Shown here piece after piece: positions 46,766 to 59,219 of a DNA stretch of 64,000 nt (the first letter of the stretch is position 1; each line of letters opens with the position of its first letter). The DNA is from Datisca glomerata (Eukaryota > Streptophyta > Magnoliopsida > Cucurbitales > Datiscaceae). The stretch is taken from NCBI GenBank assembly GCA_003255025.1, contig QANY01007224.1:62001-126000 (forward strand), given 5' to 3'. Below the pieces are notes generated by a model, which made no database searches, was not told where the DNA came from, and saw only the letters and a program-made list of their open reading frames with translations. A program made the translations under genes and the position numbers.

Positions 46766-47320
46766 AAACCCCTAAACTAATCATTTTACAGAATTAAATC
46801 TTTACAATAATTTTTGCTTACTCTAATTCATGACTCACCTTCAATTCAAAATCAGTTTGTGAAGTTATCAAAAAGTTCATTCACGAATTTTAAATGAAAT
46901 GACTTGAAAAAAAAAGTGATGATTATACATTTTCATTACACGAAACTCCAACCCTTCGTGTACCTTACTTGTATTTCTCTCATTTTTCTTCTACTATTAC
47001 TCTCTCGAAGTCACAACATATCTCTCTCTGCAAATCCTTGAGTTTTCGTCTCTCACAGTAAGGAATCACAACAAGGTAAGTTTTTGGGTTTCTGATTTTT
47101 TTTTTCTGGATTCTTAGGTGTTTTTTTTGTTTCAAAGGTGTTTTTTCTGGGTTTCTAAGGGTTTTTCTGTATTTCTGTTTTTTGTGGATGTCTGAATTAC
47201 AACAATGTTATTTTTTTCTAATATTTTTTGGGATTCTGAGTGTTTTTTTTCTCCCTGGTTTCTGAGTATTTTTTGTGGGTTTCTAAAGTTCTGGTCTTTA
47301 TGGGTGTCTATTTTCTGGGT

Positions 47321-47475
47321 TACACGAGAGTCGTGTACCCCTCGTGTAGTCTACATGAGGGTCGTGTAAAGATCATGTAGTCTACATGAGGGCTATACGA
47401 GGATCGTGTAGCTACACGATGATCGTGTACCTCTCATGTAGTCTACACGATGACTACACGAACATCGTGTACATT
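47321..47475. repeat. CATCGTGTAG palindromic repeats, cluster 1
   Basis: Repeated CGTGTAG / CTACACG and close variants, spaced 10-25 bases apart, just before the DUF1985 start exon. First of four clusters. Confidence 0.8.
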
Positions 47476-48569
47476 TCATTATCTTATTTTTGCCTTAAAT
47501 ATTATACAGGTCATGGCTTCATCAAAGATGCAACTAAAATACATTCATGATGTTAACAGAATTCTAAAAACAAAGGTCAATGCAAAGTGCAATACCCGCT
47601 GCATTGAGGTTATCAAGACCAAGTTAACAGCTCCTCAAGTCTCCCTATTTAGGGAGACATGCTTTGGCCATCTCTTTAGTCTCCCAGCCTTGAAGTTTTC
47701 AACAATTGTCTGCCACCAGGTGCTGGTCAGAAAGGATGAATGTGTCAACAACACTCCATCTGAGGAGGAAATGTGGTTTCTTGTCAATAAGGAACTATTG
47801 TGCTTCTCCAAGAAGGAGTTTTCGTTGATGATCAGACTAAAGTTTATGGAAGCCTGGGATGAGAAGAAGACCCGTGGCCCCAACATACTCTTTGATTTGT
47901 ACTCTTTCAAAGCCTAATCAATAACCATGGCTGAGAATAAGAAGTTTAAAAACTCGAAATCAAGATGGCTCTGATTTATTTGCTAGAGTATTTTTTTTTG
48001 GAAAAGGAGAACCACCGAACCCTAATTAAAAAGAGATGGTTGGTTTTGGTTGACGATATTGAAGCGTTCAACCAATATCCGTGGGGAGAGCTCTCGTTCT
48101 CCAAAACAATGAAATCATTATTAGCTGTGAAGAATACAAAGGTTATATTTTGTGATCTTAAAGATCAAGAAAAATAAAAATAAAATACAAAAATCCCCTG
48201 CTGTTATTCATGGGTATTCACTCAATAGATGTCCATTTGTCTTCCAAGTATAATTTATTTAATTCCATGTAGTGATGTATTGAATTATTTATGTGTTGAA
48301 TAATGAATTACTCTCTTTTGTTTTAAATAGGCATGAATATTTGAAACTCAAAAATAATTTTTTTTGAAGGAGAATGTATGTGGGTGAATTATGTTGACAG
48401 GTTAATTTATATTACTTTCACATATACGAATTTATATTTCTTGCAATTTTAGTTGATAGTTCTTTCCTTGGTTCCCACTGAGGAGCAAGAAGAAAAAAGC
48501 TTCTGCAGTCAGTACTTGGTGAGAATGTATGTTCAAAATCATTTTCTATTATTCTTCTTCTTGAACACG

Positions 48570-48935
48570 AACCTCGTGTAGTCATCATGTAGACTACATG
48601 ATGGTTACACTGATCTTGTGTAGTCATCGTGTAGTCTACATGATGGTTACACTGATCTTGTGTAGTCATCGTGTAGTCTACATGATGGTTACACTGATCT
48701 CGTGTAGTCATCGTGCAGATTACACGAGATCCATGTAACCATCGTGTAGTCTACACGATGACTACACATGGTCTTTGTAATTGATCTTGTAGTCTACACA
48801 ATGACTACACAAGGTTCGTGTAACCATCGTGTAGTCTACACAATGACTACATGATATCAGTGTAACCATCGTGTAGTCTACACGAGATCCGTGCAACCAT
48901 CGTGTAGTCTACACGAGGTTTGTATAACTGATCTA
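48570..48935. repeat. CATCGTGTAG palindromic repeats, cluster 2
   Basis: The most regular cluster. A ~42-bp unit, CATCGTGTAGTCTACATGAT followed by GGTTACACTGATCTTGTGTA and GT, repeats in tandem three to four times, then becomes irregular. The core CATCGTGTAG-T-CTACACGATG is a perfect 21-bp palindrome around one base. Read on the minus strand, the units give repeated QCNHHVDYTMTT. Confidence 0.88.
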
Positions 48936-49004
48936 TAGTCACCTTTTTCTGTTTTGTCTGTTTAATATTACATGTTTTTAGTTGACGTCTTCTCAGTCAC
49001 CCTT

Positions 49005-50090
49005 TCCAGGAGAAGAGAAGGCTAATGAGGAGGAGGAGGCCATTGAAAAGGAAGAGGAGAAGAAAAAGAGGAAGAGGTCCGATGAGGCCATTGAAAAAAA
49101 AAAGAGAATAAGATTGTGTCCAAGAAGTTCAATGGACATGAAGATTGAGCGAGAAAATATTTGATTGAAATGGACCAAAAGATCACTTCAATGGACAAGA
49201 AGATTATGTCCATTTAATTAAACATTTCCTTTGCAATTTCCCAAATTAAAATTTTGATGGATCATTTGGTAACGTCGAGGCCAGATGATTACTCATTATG
49301 TCCTCGATCTTCTATGATGATGGATAGTGACGGGAAGGAGACGGAGATTGAGAAGGAAGAGAAAAAAATGAAAAAGAGGAGGAGATAGAAAAATAACGAG
49401 AGAAGGATGAAAAAGAAGAAGATATGGTAGAGAAGGAAGAAGAATAGAAGATGGTAGAGAAGGAAAATGAAGAAGAGAATGAACAGAAGGAAGAAAAAGA
49501 TGAAAAATAGGAAGAAGAAGAAGAAGAAAATGAAGAAGATAAGGTCGAAGAAAAGGAAGAAAAAAAGAAGGTAGAAGAAAAAGAGAAGTTAGAAGTTAGA
49601 AGGAAAAGATGAAAAAGAAGTAAAAAAAATAAGAAGAGAAAGAAGAAAGAGAATGGAAGAAAGAACAAGTAAAAGAAGGAAGAGAAGAGGAAGAATAGAA
49701 AGAAGGTAATAAGGAAGAGGAATGTGAAAAGAAGGGAAAAAAGAAATAGAAGAGAAAACAGAAGAAGAATAACAAAAAGAAGAAGAAAAAAAAGAAGAAA
49801 AAACAAAAAAAAACAAAAAGAAGAAAAAACAAAAAAAAGAAAAGGAAAAAGAAATACACAAATAAAAAAAGCTGAAAATAAAGAACGGAATAATGTGAAG
49901 AAAATAAGAATTAGAATGAATAAAGAGGAAGAAAAAAAGATAAAAAAGAAGGAGAAGATGAAAATAAAGCAGAAGAAGAAGAAGAAGAAGAAGAAAAAGA
50001 AAAAGAAGAAAGACAAAATGTTGCATCGATAAGATCTGCATTGATGGATTCAGCTCGGTCAACGGAGCAGTCCAACGATGGAGAAGAAGA
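49005..50090 (+). repeat. GAA/GAAA low-complexity tract
   Basis: Over a kilobase of purine-only-like sequence (GAAGAAGAA, AAAAAGAAGAAG). In the plus strand it encodes Lys/Glu-rich strings (EEEEAIEKEEEKKKRKR) in keeping with the hinge of a DUF1985/ULP-like protein. Long Phe-rich frames on the minus strand are by-products. Stops show that the coding potential has decayed. Confidence 0.8.
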
Positions 50091-50342
50091 ATAGCTCGTA
50101 TGCCTTGGTGAACTCGATAAGAGGAAGATAAAGAGATCTCAAGTCCTAGAGTTATCTAATTGGGAAATCGAAAAGGTTGAAAAGAAGAAGCAGCGAAGGA
50201 AAAAAACTGATGAGAATATCGTTGCCAAAACGGACTTCAAACATTTCAACCATATGCTGATGTATCTTTAGAGGATGAAACCCGTTTTAAAGTCTGGTTT
50301 ACCTACCCAAGGGAAAAGTAAGTTCTGTAATTTTACTTCTTA

Positions 50343-50715
50343 TTCCCATACAGGATGGTTACACTGAGCTCGTGTAGTTATCGTGTAGTATACACGATAT
50401 TTACACGGATCTCATGTAGCCATCGTGTAGTATACACGATAGTTACACTGATCTCGTGTAGACTACACGATGGTTGCATCGACCTCGTGTAATATACACG
50501 ATGGTTACACTGATCTCGTGTAATTAGTAGTCATCGTGTAGTATACACGATGGTTGCACTGACCTCGTGTAGTCAGTAGTTATCATGTAGTATACATGAT
50601 GGTTACACTGACATCGTGTATAATATACGATGGTTACACTAATCTCGTGTAGCCATCGTATAGTATACACGATGGTTACATTGACATCATGTAACCACCG
50701 TGTAGTAAACCAATC
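50343..50715. repeat. CATCGTGTAG palindromic repeats, cluster 3
   Basis: Here the centre changes from GTC to GTA: CATCGTGTAGTATACACGATG, a perfect palindrome with TAT in the middle, repeated about eight times with GGTTACACTGATCTCGTGTA linkers. Confidence 0.85.
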
Positions 50716-51029
50716 GCGTACCTAATTTTGATCTATAATTACAAGAAAGTAGACTTTGGAATTCACACCGTTGTCCTTACCTGGTAAAAAAACTAGTCTC
50801 TTCATCTTATCAGTGGTTTAAGTCAGATGTAAGAAGTTATTTATAATCTTTTTTAATGTGGTATTTAAAATAATTATAAATATATTAACTAATATTTATC
50901 ACATTGCAGCATACCGATGCATACCTGGAGCTCATAAGGAGTGATTTGCAAGAATACAACATACATATCATTATCAGTTTTGGTGATTTGATTATGCAAG
51001 TAAGTAAGATTTATTTTTGAACTTAATGA

Positions 51030-51175
51030 AGTGCACACCGTAGCCTACACGAGTCCTTCATGGGCCTCGTGTAGACTCTGTGTATTCTACACGAGGCCTT
51101 CACGGGCTTCGTGTAGTCTACGCGAGGTCTTCACGGACATCGTGTAGACTTCATGTAGTCTTCATGACCATTTTT
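51030..51175. repeat. CGTGTAG palindromic repeats, cluster 4
   Basis: A diverged version with CTTCACGGGC linkers (CGTGTAGACT, CTACACGAGGCCTTCACGGG). It lies after the HTDAYLELIRSD exon, just before the copia relic. Confidence 0.75.
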
Positions 51176-51289
51176 ATCGACGTTGATGATTTAAACCATG
51201 ACATTAGAGGGGAAACTGTCTTGTCAAATGGCATAGTTTGAGTAAAATCTCACGGGCTGGGATATTGACGTTGATGATCAACTCTGATA

Positions 51290-53160
51290 CCTGATCCTCG
51301 GCTTGCAGACCTTATAGCCTTATGAAAGAAATTGGACTTTCGAACGGTAAGTTGCTATTTTGTTGGATACTCTGAAAGATCTAGAGGGTACAAATTTTAA
51401 TATCCCACAATTATGTCGATTTTTTAGACGGGAAATGCCCGTTTTTTTATGATGCTGAGTTTGTGGGGGAAGATACGGTTAGAGATTTTCTACTTCATGA
51501 GGAATATATTGATATTCCCACATGTGTTATTAGCATTGTTTATGACTGTGTTCCAGACCTTGTTCATGACACAACACAAGACAATATCAGAGAACCTCCC
51601 ATTCAAGAGATTGTTCTGGAAGAACAAATTCTAGCACCTCAAAAACTTATGCCATTAAAGAGATCCACTAGAATGAGGAGAAGTGCAGTGCCAGATGATT
51701 ACATTATATTTCTTCAAGAACATGAGGTTGACATTGGTGTGAAGGAAGGTGATTCGATCAAATTCCGTCAAGCCATGGAAAGTTCTAACTCTCAAAAGTG
51801 GATCAATGACATGAATGAGGAGATTAAGTCCATGAAGGACAATGACGTGTGTGATCTTGTTTCATTAATAGAAGGAGTGAAACTCATTAGTTGCAAATGG
51901 ATTTTTAAGACCAAAATGGATTCAAAAGGTAATGGGGAAAGATACAAGATTCGTCTTGTCGTAAATGCATTTACACAGAAAGTAGGCATCGATTATAAAG
52001 AAACTTTCTCTCCAGTTTGTACGAAAGACTCTTTCAGGATTATAATGGCATTGACGGCGCATTTTAATCTTGAGTTGCATCAGATGGATGTAAAGACGAC
52101 GTTTCTCAATGGTGACATTGCAGAGACGATATATATGGTGCAACAAAAAAACTTTGTGTCGGGAGACCCCAAAAATATGGTTTACAAACTTAAGAAATCT
52201 ATCTATGAACTCAAGCAGGCATCTCAACAATGGTATTTCAAATTTCATCAAGTGATCATCTCGTTCAATTTTGAGATGAATTTAGTCGATGATTGTATAT
52301 ATCATAAGTTTTGTGGGAGCAAGCATATTTTTCTGATTTAACTTTCAAATGTGGATGATATTTTGAGATGAAATATCTTAGTGAAACCTCTTTTCTATTA
52401 AGGATCCAAATACACTGAGATTGTTGATTGTTCTCAAGGTATTCTTGGATTATCACAAAAGAGATATATCGAAAATGTCCTTAAAAGATATGGCATGTAA
52501 GACTGCAAAACAGGTGATACCCTTTTTTAGCTAAGGGAGACAAGTTTGGTCTCAATCAGTGTCCTAAGAATGATTTTGAGAAAAAAACAATGTAGAAGAT
52601 TTCCTATATCTCGGTAGTGGGAGTCTAATGTATGCTCAAGTTTGTGCACGTCCTGATATGACGTACGTGACTGGGATGTTGGGCATATACTTAAGCAGTT
52701 CAGGCATAGACCATTGTAAAGCAGCTAAACGGGTCTTGTGGTATTTATAGAGAACAAAAGACTGCATGCTCACGTATTAGAGGTTAGATCAGATTGAGAT
52801 CGTTGAATATATTGACTCTAATTTTGTTGGATGCCAAGATAACATGTTATGAGGCATTCAATCACGGAATATGATTGCAAATTATTGTCACAAGGCTGCA
52901 GATAGTGGACGGTATTGAGACACACTTAAGTTATTTTGTGACAATGAGTTTGCAGTCCTCTATTCTGATAACAACAGGAGCTCGACAAAGTTGAGGTACA
53001 TAAACTTTAAGTTCCTGGTTGTAAAGGAAAATTTTCAGAGTGGACAGTTGTTTATAGAGCACGTCGAAACAAACTCCACGATTGTCCCCCAATCAGTTTC
53101 ATTAGCGCATTGCTCTTATGTGTATCATATCGGTTGAGGATATTCAGTTATAGTGGGAGT
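51290..53160 (+). pseudogene. Second Ty1/copia pol relic (integrase end, RT, RNase H)
   Basis: Integrase C-terminal text begins near 51330 (SCYFVGYSERSRGYKF). The longest frame, 51463-52341, carries QKWINDMNEEIKSMKDND, LISCKWIFKTKMDSKGNGE, IDYKETFSPVCTKDSFRII and LHQMDVKTTFLNGDIAETIY, then KLKKSIYELKQASQQWYFKF. The NVDDIL motif (usually YVDDIL) appears after a stop near 52355. RNase H text continues to about 53100 (LYSDNNRSSTKLRYINFKFL, SGQLFIEHVETNS). A polypurine-like TATAGTGGGAGT is at 53149-53160, but no LTR is seen after it. It is unlike the first copia element in sequence and lineage. Confidence 0.85.
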
Positions 53161-53186
53161 TTATATTTTATTTTTAGATGCTCTTT

Positions 53187-54520
53187 TCATATAGACATGT
53201 TTTTCTGGTAAGGTAGAATTTCTAGATTGAGTACCAAAATGTGTATAGGGTCTCCACCCTCTCTCTCGCTATGGATAAAACAACAAATGAGCAATTTGGC
53301 ACTCAATCTAGAAATATCAGTAATACAATCATTAATTGAAAAATCAACTAATTGGTGACCAAGAACATGCTCATATATGCTGCCACATTTCACCTAAAGA
53401 GGAGATAAAATAGCTTAAGACATGGGGCAATTGAAGAACGTGTGTTAAGTTGATTCTAAACCAGACACACAAAGAACACCATCTGAATTAACATGGGGCT
53501 TCCATTTCTTCACGTGATCCTTAGTTGAGAGCTTTTTTGAATAGCTAACCATGTGATGTAAGCACATATGGGAATAGCTCCTGAAAACAAGACAATCTTA
53601 GACCACAGAACAACATTTTGATGAGGATGAAGAGCTATATAAGTGTTTCTGATATTAAACCTGCCAGATGGAGAAACTATCCACCTCCACGAATCTTCCC
53701 TGCCAGAAGGAGCCTAAGTACCCAGATCAACTGATTTAGAGTACAATGCACAACAACATCAGGGAAAAACCAACCTTGATCATTAATCATGATAGAAACG
53801 GGAATGTCAATGCTTAACCCTGAGAGTTGCACCATATGACCCCCCAACATTGAGAAGAATGACATTTGGATGCCAAGGGTCCGTAAAAAGTTTAACATCA
53901 GCACCATTACCCACAATAACCTGGCAAAAACTAACAACCTTGTCCCTCAGTTTAATTAACTTCCTCCAAGACCAAAATGGGTCCGAAGCAAGTTTTATAG
54001 TGTAAATTGAGTGTTTTTTACAAGGTAATGTTAACATCAAGCTACCCACAAGGAATCTTTAGAGACTGCAACATAATTCCAAAAATGTTTAGAGATTGCA
54101 GCATAATTCCATGTAATCAAGTCTCTAATGTTCAAACCACCCTCAACATAAGGAGTACAAACCTGATTCCAAGGCATTTTAGCTTGCCTAAAGTTATCAG
54201 TCCTACCAGTCCATAGGAAGTTTCTAAGAGCATCATTGATCTTCTTGATAACTGTCTTGGGGAGAATGAGTAAGCTAGCCCAAAACCCTTAGATATCATA
54301 GAGAATAGACTTGATGAGCTGAAGTCTGCCTGCAAAGGTCAACTACCTATTCTCCCAGTACCTTGCTATGTTAATGATTATGTCAACTAAAATATCACAG
54401 TGGACCTTAGGCAATTTAATAGCAATCAAAGGGATACCCAAGTACCTCACAGGCAAGGTACCTTGAACAAAACCAGCTTTGATGCAAAGGAATACCCAAG
54501 TACCTTACAATGCAATACAA
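53187..54520 (-). pseudogene. LINE reverse-transcriptase relic
   Basis: From the right (5') end: GTLPVRYLGIPLIAIKLPK (about 54475-54415), TFAGRLQLIKSILYDI, INDALRNFLWTGRTDNFRQA, EGGLNIRDLI, then FWSWRKLIKLRDKVVSFCQV and GNGADVKLFTDPWHPN (54049-53807 frame). It ends with a short helical segment near 53200. Stops and frame changes are frequent. The arrangement parallels the relic at 33.8-34.8 kb. Confidence 0.82.
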
Positions 54521-55040
54521 CTTTGATGTTAAATGTTTATGGTAATTCCATCTCTCTATGCTATGTTTGCAGTGATTAAGTCACTAGTTATTAGATTGGT
54601 AAGGTGAAATGTAATGGCAGTTTGTGCTACTCTTTTGTGGCCTTAGCAAGTGTGGAGATGATGCCATAGTTTCTTCAATCAATAGTAAATATTTACAAAA
54701 CACGTGTATATAACCATATATATGATGCCTATATTATATAAGCATGTATTCATTTACTGGTTGTTAGAACAATCATGATTAATTTTGCACACAGTTATTA
54801 ATGAATTAATATATGTCTTTTTACTCATAGTATATACTTATATACAATATAAAATATAAATTATGTCAAAACACATAGCCAAGAAACCAATATGCCCAAA
54901 AAACATAAACGTTTAGCCAAAAAATTAAATAATTTCATCAAAGTCGTTACATCACATGTAACTATTACATATCATACTAACTTATGCATGTGTAAGCATA
55001 TGTTCATATCATGATGACTAAATACATTTCTCTTGCAGGC
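54521..55040. other. AT-rich spacer, no gene seen
   Basis: No coding signal. Part of it may be the 5' leader of the second DUF1985 gene, which has an acceptor TTCTCTTGCAG at about 55039. Confidence 0.4.
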
Positions 55041-56160
55041 TAAAACAATGAAAAGCAAAAGGTTACAAGAATCTCAAACATCAACTATGGCAAGCAAAAA
55101 ATGACATGTGACAAATAAAAAACAACCTAAACTTCAAGAAGAAGCATCATTGGAAGAAAATGAGACCACCACGAGGAATGCCCTCGTAGCTCAACACAAT
55201 ACTGAAAACACAGCGGCTAGAACAAAGGTAAACAAATCAAACAGTAAACTAAAATATACCTATAGTAGTTATAGAATTATGATAACACTTTTTGATGTAA
55301 ATATTATTGTTAATTATTAATTGGCAGGACAACCTTATGTTTTTACCGACTGAGTTGTGGACGGCAAACAAAAAGGTCAATATGTATGGCAAAATGGAGT
55401 ATTTTACAACACTAAAATGTTGGTTGACACAAGAAAAAATGGAGATCTTTAAGAAAACTTGTTTAGGAAACCTTCTCAAAATTAAACTTGCCAAAATACC
55501 TCCTCAGTTAACTCTGCATTTAGCTAGGAGGCAATGTTTTAGCAACGATAATGATGAGTTGTTTCAATTTTGAATGACAAGTTATTAGTTTTGGTCTTAA
55601 GGATTTTGCATTGATAACGAGACTAAATTGTTGTTCATATCCATCATTGAACAAAGAGACATTAGAAATGGACAATTAATTGATGAAGCTTTTCCAAACC
55701 TCAAATCCGTAACTAGATACATGTCTAGGGAAAGTCTTGTCTGTTCTTTTAATGCATTTAAATATGCAAGTCTAGGATCAAAATCAAGTTGGCCAAAATT
55801 TATTACTTAGAGAATATGCTTTTACCAAAACAAATATCTACCGGCATCGACATTGACCATTTGAAAATGGTAGATATTGATGAGGTTTTTGAAAATTATC
55901 CATGGGGGAGATTTGTCATGTGAGATGACAATCGGATTTGTCAAAGTTGTGCTCAACAATCCTACAACAAAGGGGTTCAGATTTGGGGGCTTCCCATCGG
56001 CTCTAATTGTCTGGGCATATGAGGTGATCCCAACCCCCATAAATGCTTGCATCAACATCGCACAACACTCATGGTATGGAATACTAAGGATGTGCAGTTG
56101 GAGGAGAGGCGAGCAACCGACTTGGAGGGAATTACAAAATAAGGTTTTTGACTCAGAATA
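55040..56160 (+). pseudogene. Second DUF1985 (ULP-like) gene copy
   Basis: The exon after 55039 encodes a Lys/Glu-rich start (KQPKLQEEASLEENETTTRN). After an intron ending TTGGCAG (about 55327), the DUF1985 core is read as YGKMEYFTTLKCWLTQEKME and FKKTCLGNLLKIKLAKIPPQ. Stops and a frame change follow. The second half resumes at about 55805 (LLPKQISTGIDIDHLKMVD, EVFENYPWGRF), then VKVVLNNPTTKGFRFGGFPS and ALIVWAYEVIPT in another frame, ending near 56160. It matches the 47.5-48.2 kb copy in order but not in detail, and lacks the CATCGTGTAG repeats. Confidence 0.72.
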
Positions 56161-56164
56161 AGTA

Positions 56165-57430
56165 AGTTTGTTTACACTTTCATAAGGTATATAAACAGTA
56201 GTATACAAATGTTTACTCTAAGTATAAATGAGTGAAAGTCATGTTGATGCTTTATGTTTAATTTGATTTGAGTATTGCGCAGTGGTATATTGGTGATTAC
56301 ATTCAATATATAGACAGTTTATATAGAGAAGTGTGTTAATTGTTTCATGTTTGGTGTTTCAGATTATATAGAAAAGTATGCTTAGTTTGATCTGAGTATT
56401 CTGCAATGGTATGTTGATGATTACATTTAGTATATACATATTATATATAAGAGTATGTTTATTGTTTCATGAATTAGAAGAATTGCATATTAAACATAAT
56501 ATTTTTGTTGACTCATGGTAGATAATAATTAAGTGTCTAGTATAAATGAAGTAGTATAAAAATCATTATTGTCAGTAACTAAATAGTTTCTATTTTACTT
56601 GTTGTTTTGAGCTTGCCTAGAGTATTTTGAATTAATGTTTGATTTCATAAGAGTTTATAATTGAACCAATTGTCCTTACACAATTGGAAATGGAAGCGCC
56701 ATTTATGGCTCATTTTTTTAAGTGAAAAATGTGGAGAACGAGAAAATTGAGACTATGATCAGAAATGTCAGGTGATGGAAATTGGCATTACACATTAGGG
56801 AAGAAATCAACCGAAAAAGGTTTATAGAATATGGAAGTAAACATTTGCAAAAATACATAACAGTAGGACCAAGTAAATGACTACAATAGAAAAACTAATA
56901 TAAGTAAATGAATACAATAGAAAAACTAAAACTAAAAATAGAAGAAATTACATAATTCTTAAAATGATATACCATCGTATATTTATAAACTCTATGAGTA
57001 TCTATGAATATTAAAACAATATCCATAAAATTCTCTTGGCCATTTACGTGTCCAATATGAAATTGAAAAGTAAAAGAGAAAATGACAAGAAAACTAAATT
57101 TCAAGTTGCAACTGCAAAAATGTAAATGACAAGAAAAACCAAATTTTAAGTTACAACCGCAAAAATGGATGAAATTTTTTTATTTGCTAAAATGGCCGAA
57201 AATGATTGAGATCTATAATTTATTTACTAAGATTACACAATGATAAAGATATTATTTACCATATTTCAACCATTTTTGCAATAAAACATTTTTTAGACAT
57301 TTTTGCAGCTTGAGCTAAAAAGGTGATCATTTTTATAGCTCTCCCAAAGTAAAATCCATACAAACTAATGATAGATAAATACATAACCATCAACCTAATC
57401 AACTCGAGATTTTCTTCTTTAAAGCACATT
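56165..57430. other. Spacer with possible MULE terminal-repeat sequence
   Basis: AT-rich. It contains three imperfect repeats with AGTATTCTGCAATGGTATGTTG and ATTACATT(C/T)A at 56260-56470. At 57115-57300, recurring GCAAAAATG and ATGGCCGAAAATG phrases resemble Mutator-type ends. No gene was seen. Confidence 0.4.
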
Positions 57431-57434
57431 CTTC

Positions 57435-59165
57435 TTAATATGATCCAAAAACACCACAAGTACTACATATATTTTTAGGTATATTTTCACTATCGTTAAC
57501 AGGATTTCTTACATGTATTCTTCGTATTATGATCCAAAACACCACAAGTACTATGTATATTTTTACTAAAAGATAAGTATATTTTCTTCTTTGGTCTACC
57601 CGAAGAACGTCTGACATGTGGAGGTAAAATATTTTGATCTTTGATATCATCAAGAACTACCTAACCATATTCGTTGCCAACGGGATAAACAGATGCTGCA
57701 TACATACGTTTAAACTCACTCTTCGCATAATACTTAGATGTATATGGATATGGTGATAAGTTCCTCCTTGTAAGTGTTGCACGTGCATGAGAACAAGATA
57801 TTAAATCTAACTGCCACATATTACAAGTGCAATACCTATTTATAATGATCACAACATATTCAACTTCACCATGAAGAACTTGAGATGTATTGAAATCAAT
57901 GATGTATACCTACAAAGATAAAAATTAATAATAACTAATGAATGAAAATAATTGAATATGAAAAAAAAGCATAAGAGATCTCACATCTTTAGTACGGGCT
58001 AGCTTAAATTGAACACGTAAATCCTTATCCGCTTCCTTCGTTAAACAGGTAAGCATACAACCGACAGCAGTCCTCCGATCATAAAACTATAATTGTAACT
58101 TTTGTCTTATATACTCAATAAGGCAAGCAACGGGAAATGATTGAGCATCCTTTAGAATAGAATTTAATGACTCAACCAAGTTTGACATCATCACATTATA
58201 CCGATGTCTAACGAAGTATGCACGAGACCATTTCTCATACCCAACTCCACTAAAGTAAGCTCGTATAGATGGAACAATGGTCTCTAGACAACGCATATGC
58301 AACTCAAAATCTATAGTCTTGTATGCCCTCGCACGTTTATAGAATAAACTCTAAAGTTTGAACCTTTTATATGTCATCTTCACATTATTAAGCAAATATT
58401 GCATGCAATAACCATGACGAGCATCTGGAAAATACTTTGCAACAACCTTAGGGATGTTGTTATGACGATCAGAAATAATTATCAACTCTTCGCGATATGC
58501 AATGGCACAACTCAACTTCTCTATAAACCATTCCTAAGTCAAATCATTATCAGAATCAACAATCACAAAAGCTAATGGAAAAATTTGGTCATTACCATCA
58601 AGCATTGAAGCAATAAGAAGTGTACCATGATATTTATTTGACAAAAAAGTTCCATCAACTCCTATAATGAGTCTACAATGATGACTAACACTTAACGAAG
58701 GCCTTAAAGCCATGAAAACATACTCTAGCATACCATTACGATCAATATAGAAATGTGTAACATTACCTAAAACATGTAAAAGTATTTACTCAAAAATAAA
58801 CTGAATGTATAATAATAAAATAAATAATAACAATAACTAATTATATACGCACGATAATTTATTAGTTACCGTACTAGGATTATTCTTCTGCAAGTGAAAG
58901 CAATACAAATGTAATATCACATAGGACTCTTCGAGAGAACCACAAATCGTATCAAGAGCTCCATTATTGGCCCTCATGGCTTTATAATAACTTATATTAA
59001 TGTCATGCTTCACACGCATAAGATGAATAATGTCATTAGGTTGTGTGTGATCAATAGCTCCACACATATATTTATCTTTTATACATTCACTAACAATTGT
59101 TGAAATGGCTTATCGGCGATCACTCTGGACAATGTCAAGCTAACAAGTGTGCTCCTTTACATACT
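57435..59165 (-). pseudogene. Mutator-like (MULE) transposase, nearly complete
   Basis: Minus-strand order: NDIIHLMRVKHDINISYYKA and EESYVILHLYCFHLQKNNP (59067-58837 frame), then the MULE transposase domain LIIGVDGTFLSNKYHGTLLI (first catalytic Asp) and IFPLAFVIVDSDND (58731-58534). It continues with LIIISDRHNNI (second Asp), PDARHGYCMQYL and NLVESLNSILKDA (catalytic Glu, near 58170). The SWIM zinc finger is CTCNMWQLDLISCSHARATL (57852-57661), then SVYPVGNEYG. The tail has RRSSGRPKKK and a degenerate CGVLDHNTKN knuckle. Only a few stops break it (for example after KLQL near 58090), so it decayed recently. A possible first exon, MTSTSNQYR, ends in a GT donor at about 59885. Confidence 0.85.
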
Positions 59166-59219
59166 TTCTAAGAAGCAAATTTCATCATCTATATAACATG
59201 AAGCACGAACAAACCACTA

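Larger units (their letters stand above)
47513..51000 (+). pseudogene. DUF1985 (ULP-like) transposon-borne gene, interrupted
   Basis: After an acceptor ATTATACAG (47509), ATG 47513 starts MASSKMQLKYIHDVNRIL. The DUF1985 core follows: VSLFRETCFGHLFSLPALKF, EMWFLVNKELLCFSKKEFSL and RLKFMEAWDEKK. The frame stops at 47917, and the second half resumes in another frame at 47965 (LIYLLEYFFLEKEN, WLVLVDDIEAFNQYPWGELS). Lys/Glu-rich low-complexity exons occupy 48990-50090. A short exon at 50910-51000 (HTDAYLELIRSDLQEYN) resembles the region preceding a ULP1 protease domain. No protease catalytic domain is present before the copia relic begins at about 51290. DUF1985 proteins are usually carried by Mutator-like elements; their function is unknown. 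Confidence 0.7.

Noticed and set aside
48570..48935. CRISPR-like array
   Set aside because: The repeats are palindromes with variable linkers that are themselves repeated, in a plant nuclear gene. There are no unique spacers and no cas genes.
49312..50062. Long Phe/Leu/Ser-rich minus-strand open frames
   Set aside because: They are the complement of the GAA tract. Composition alone keeps them open, and there is no domain, start context or neighbour support.
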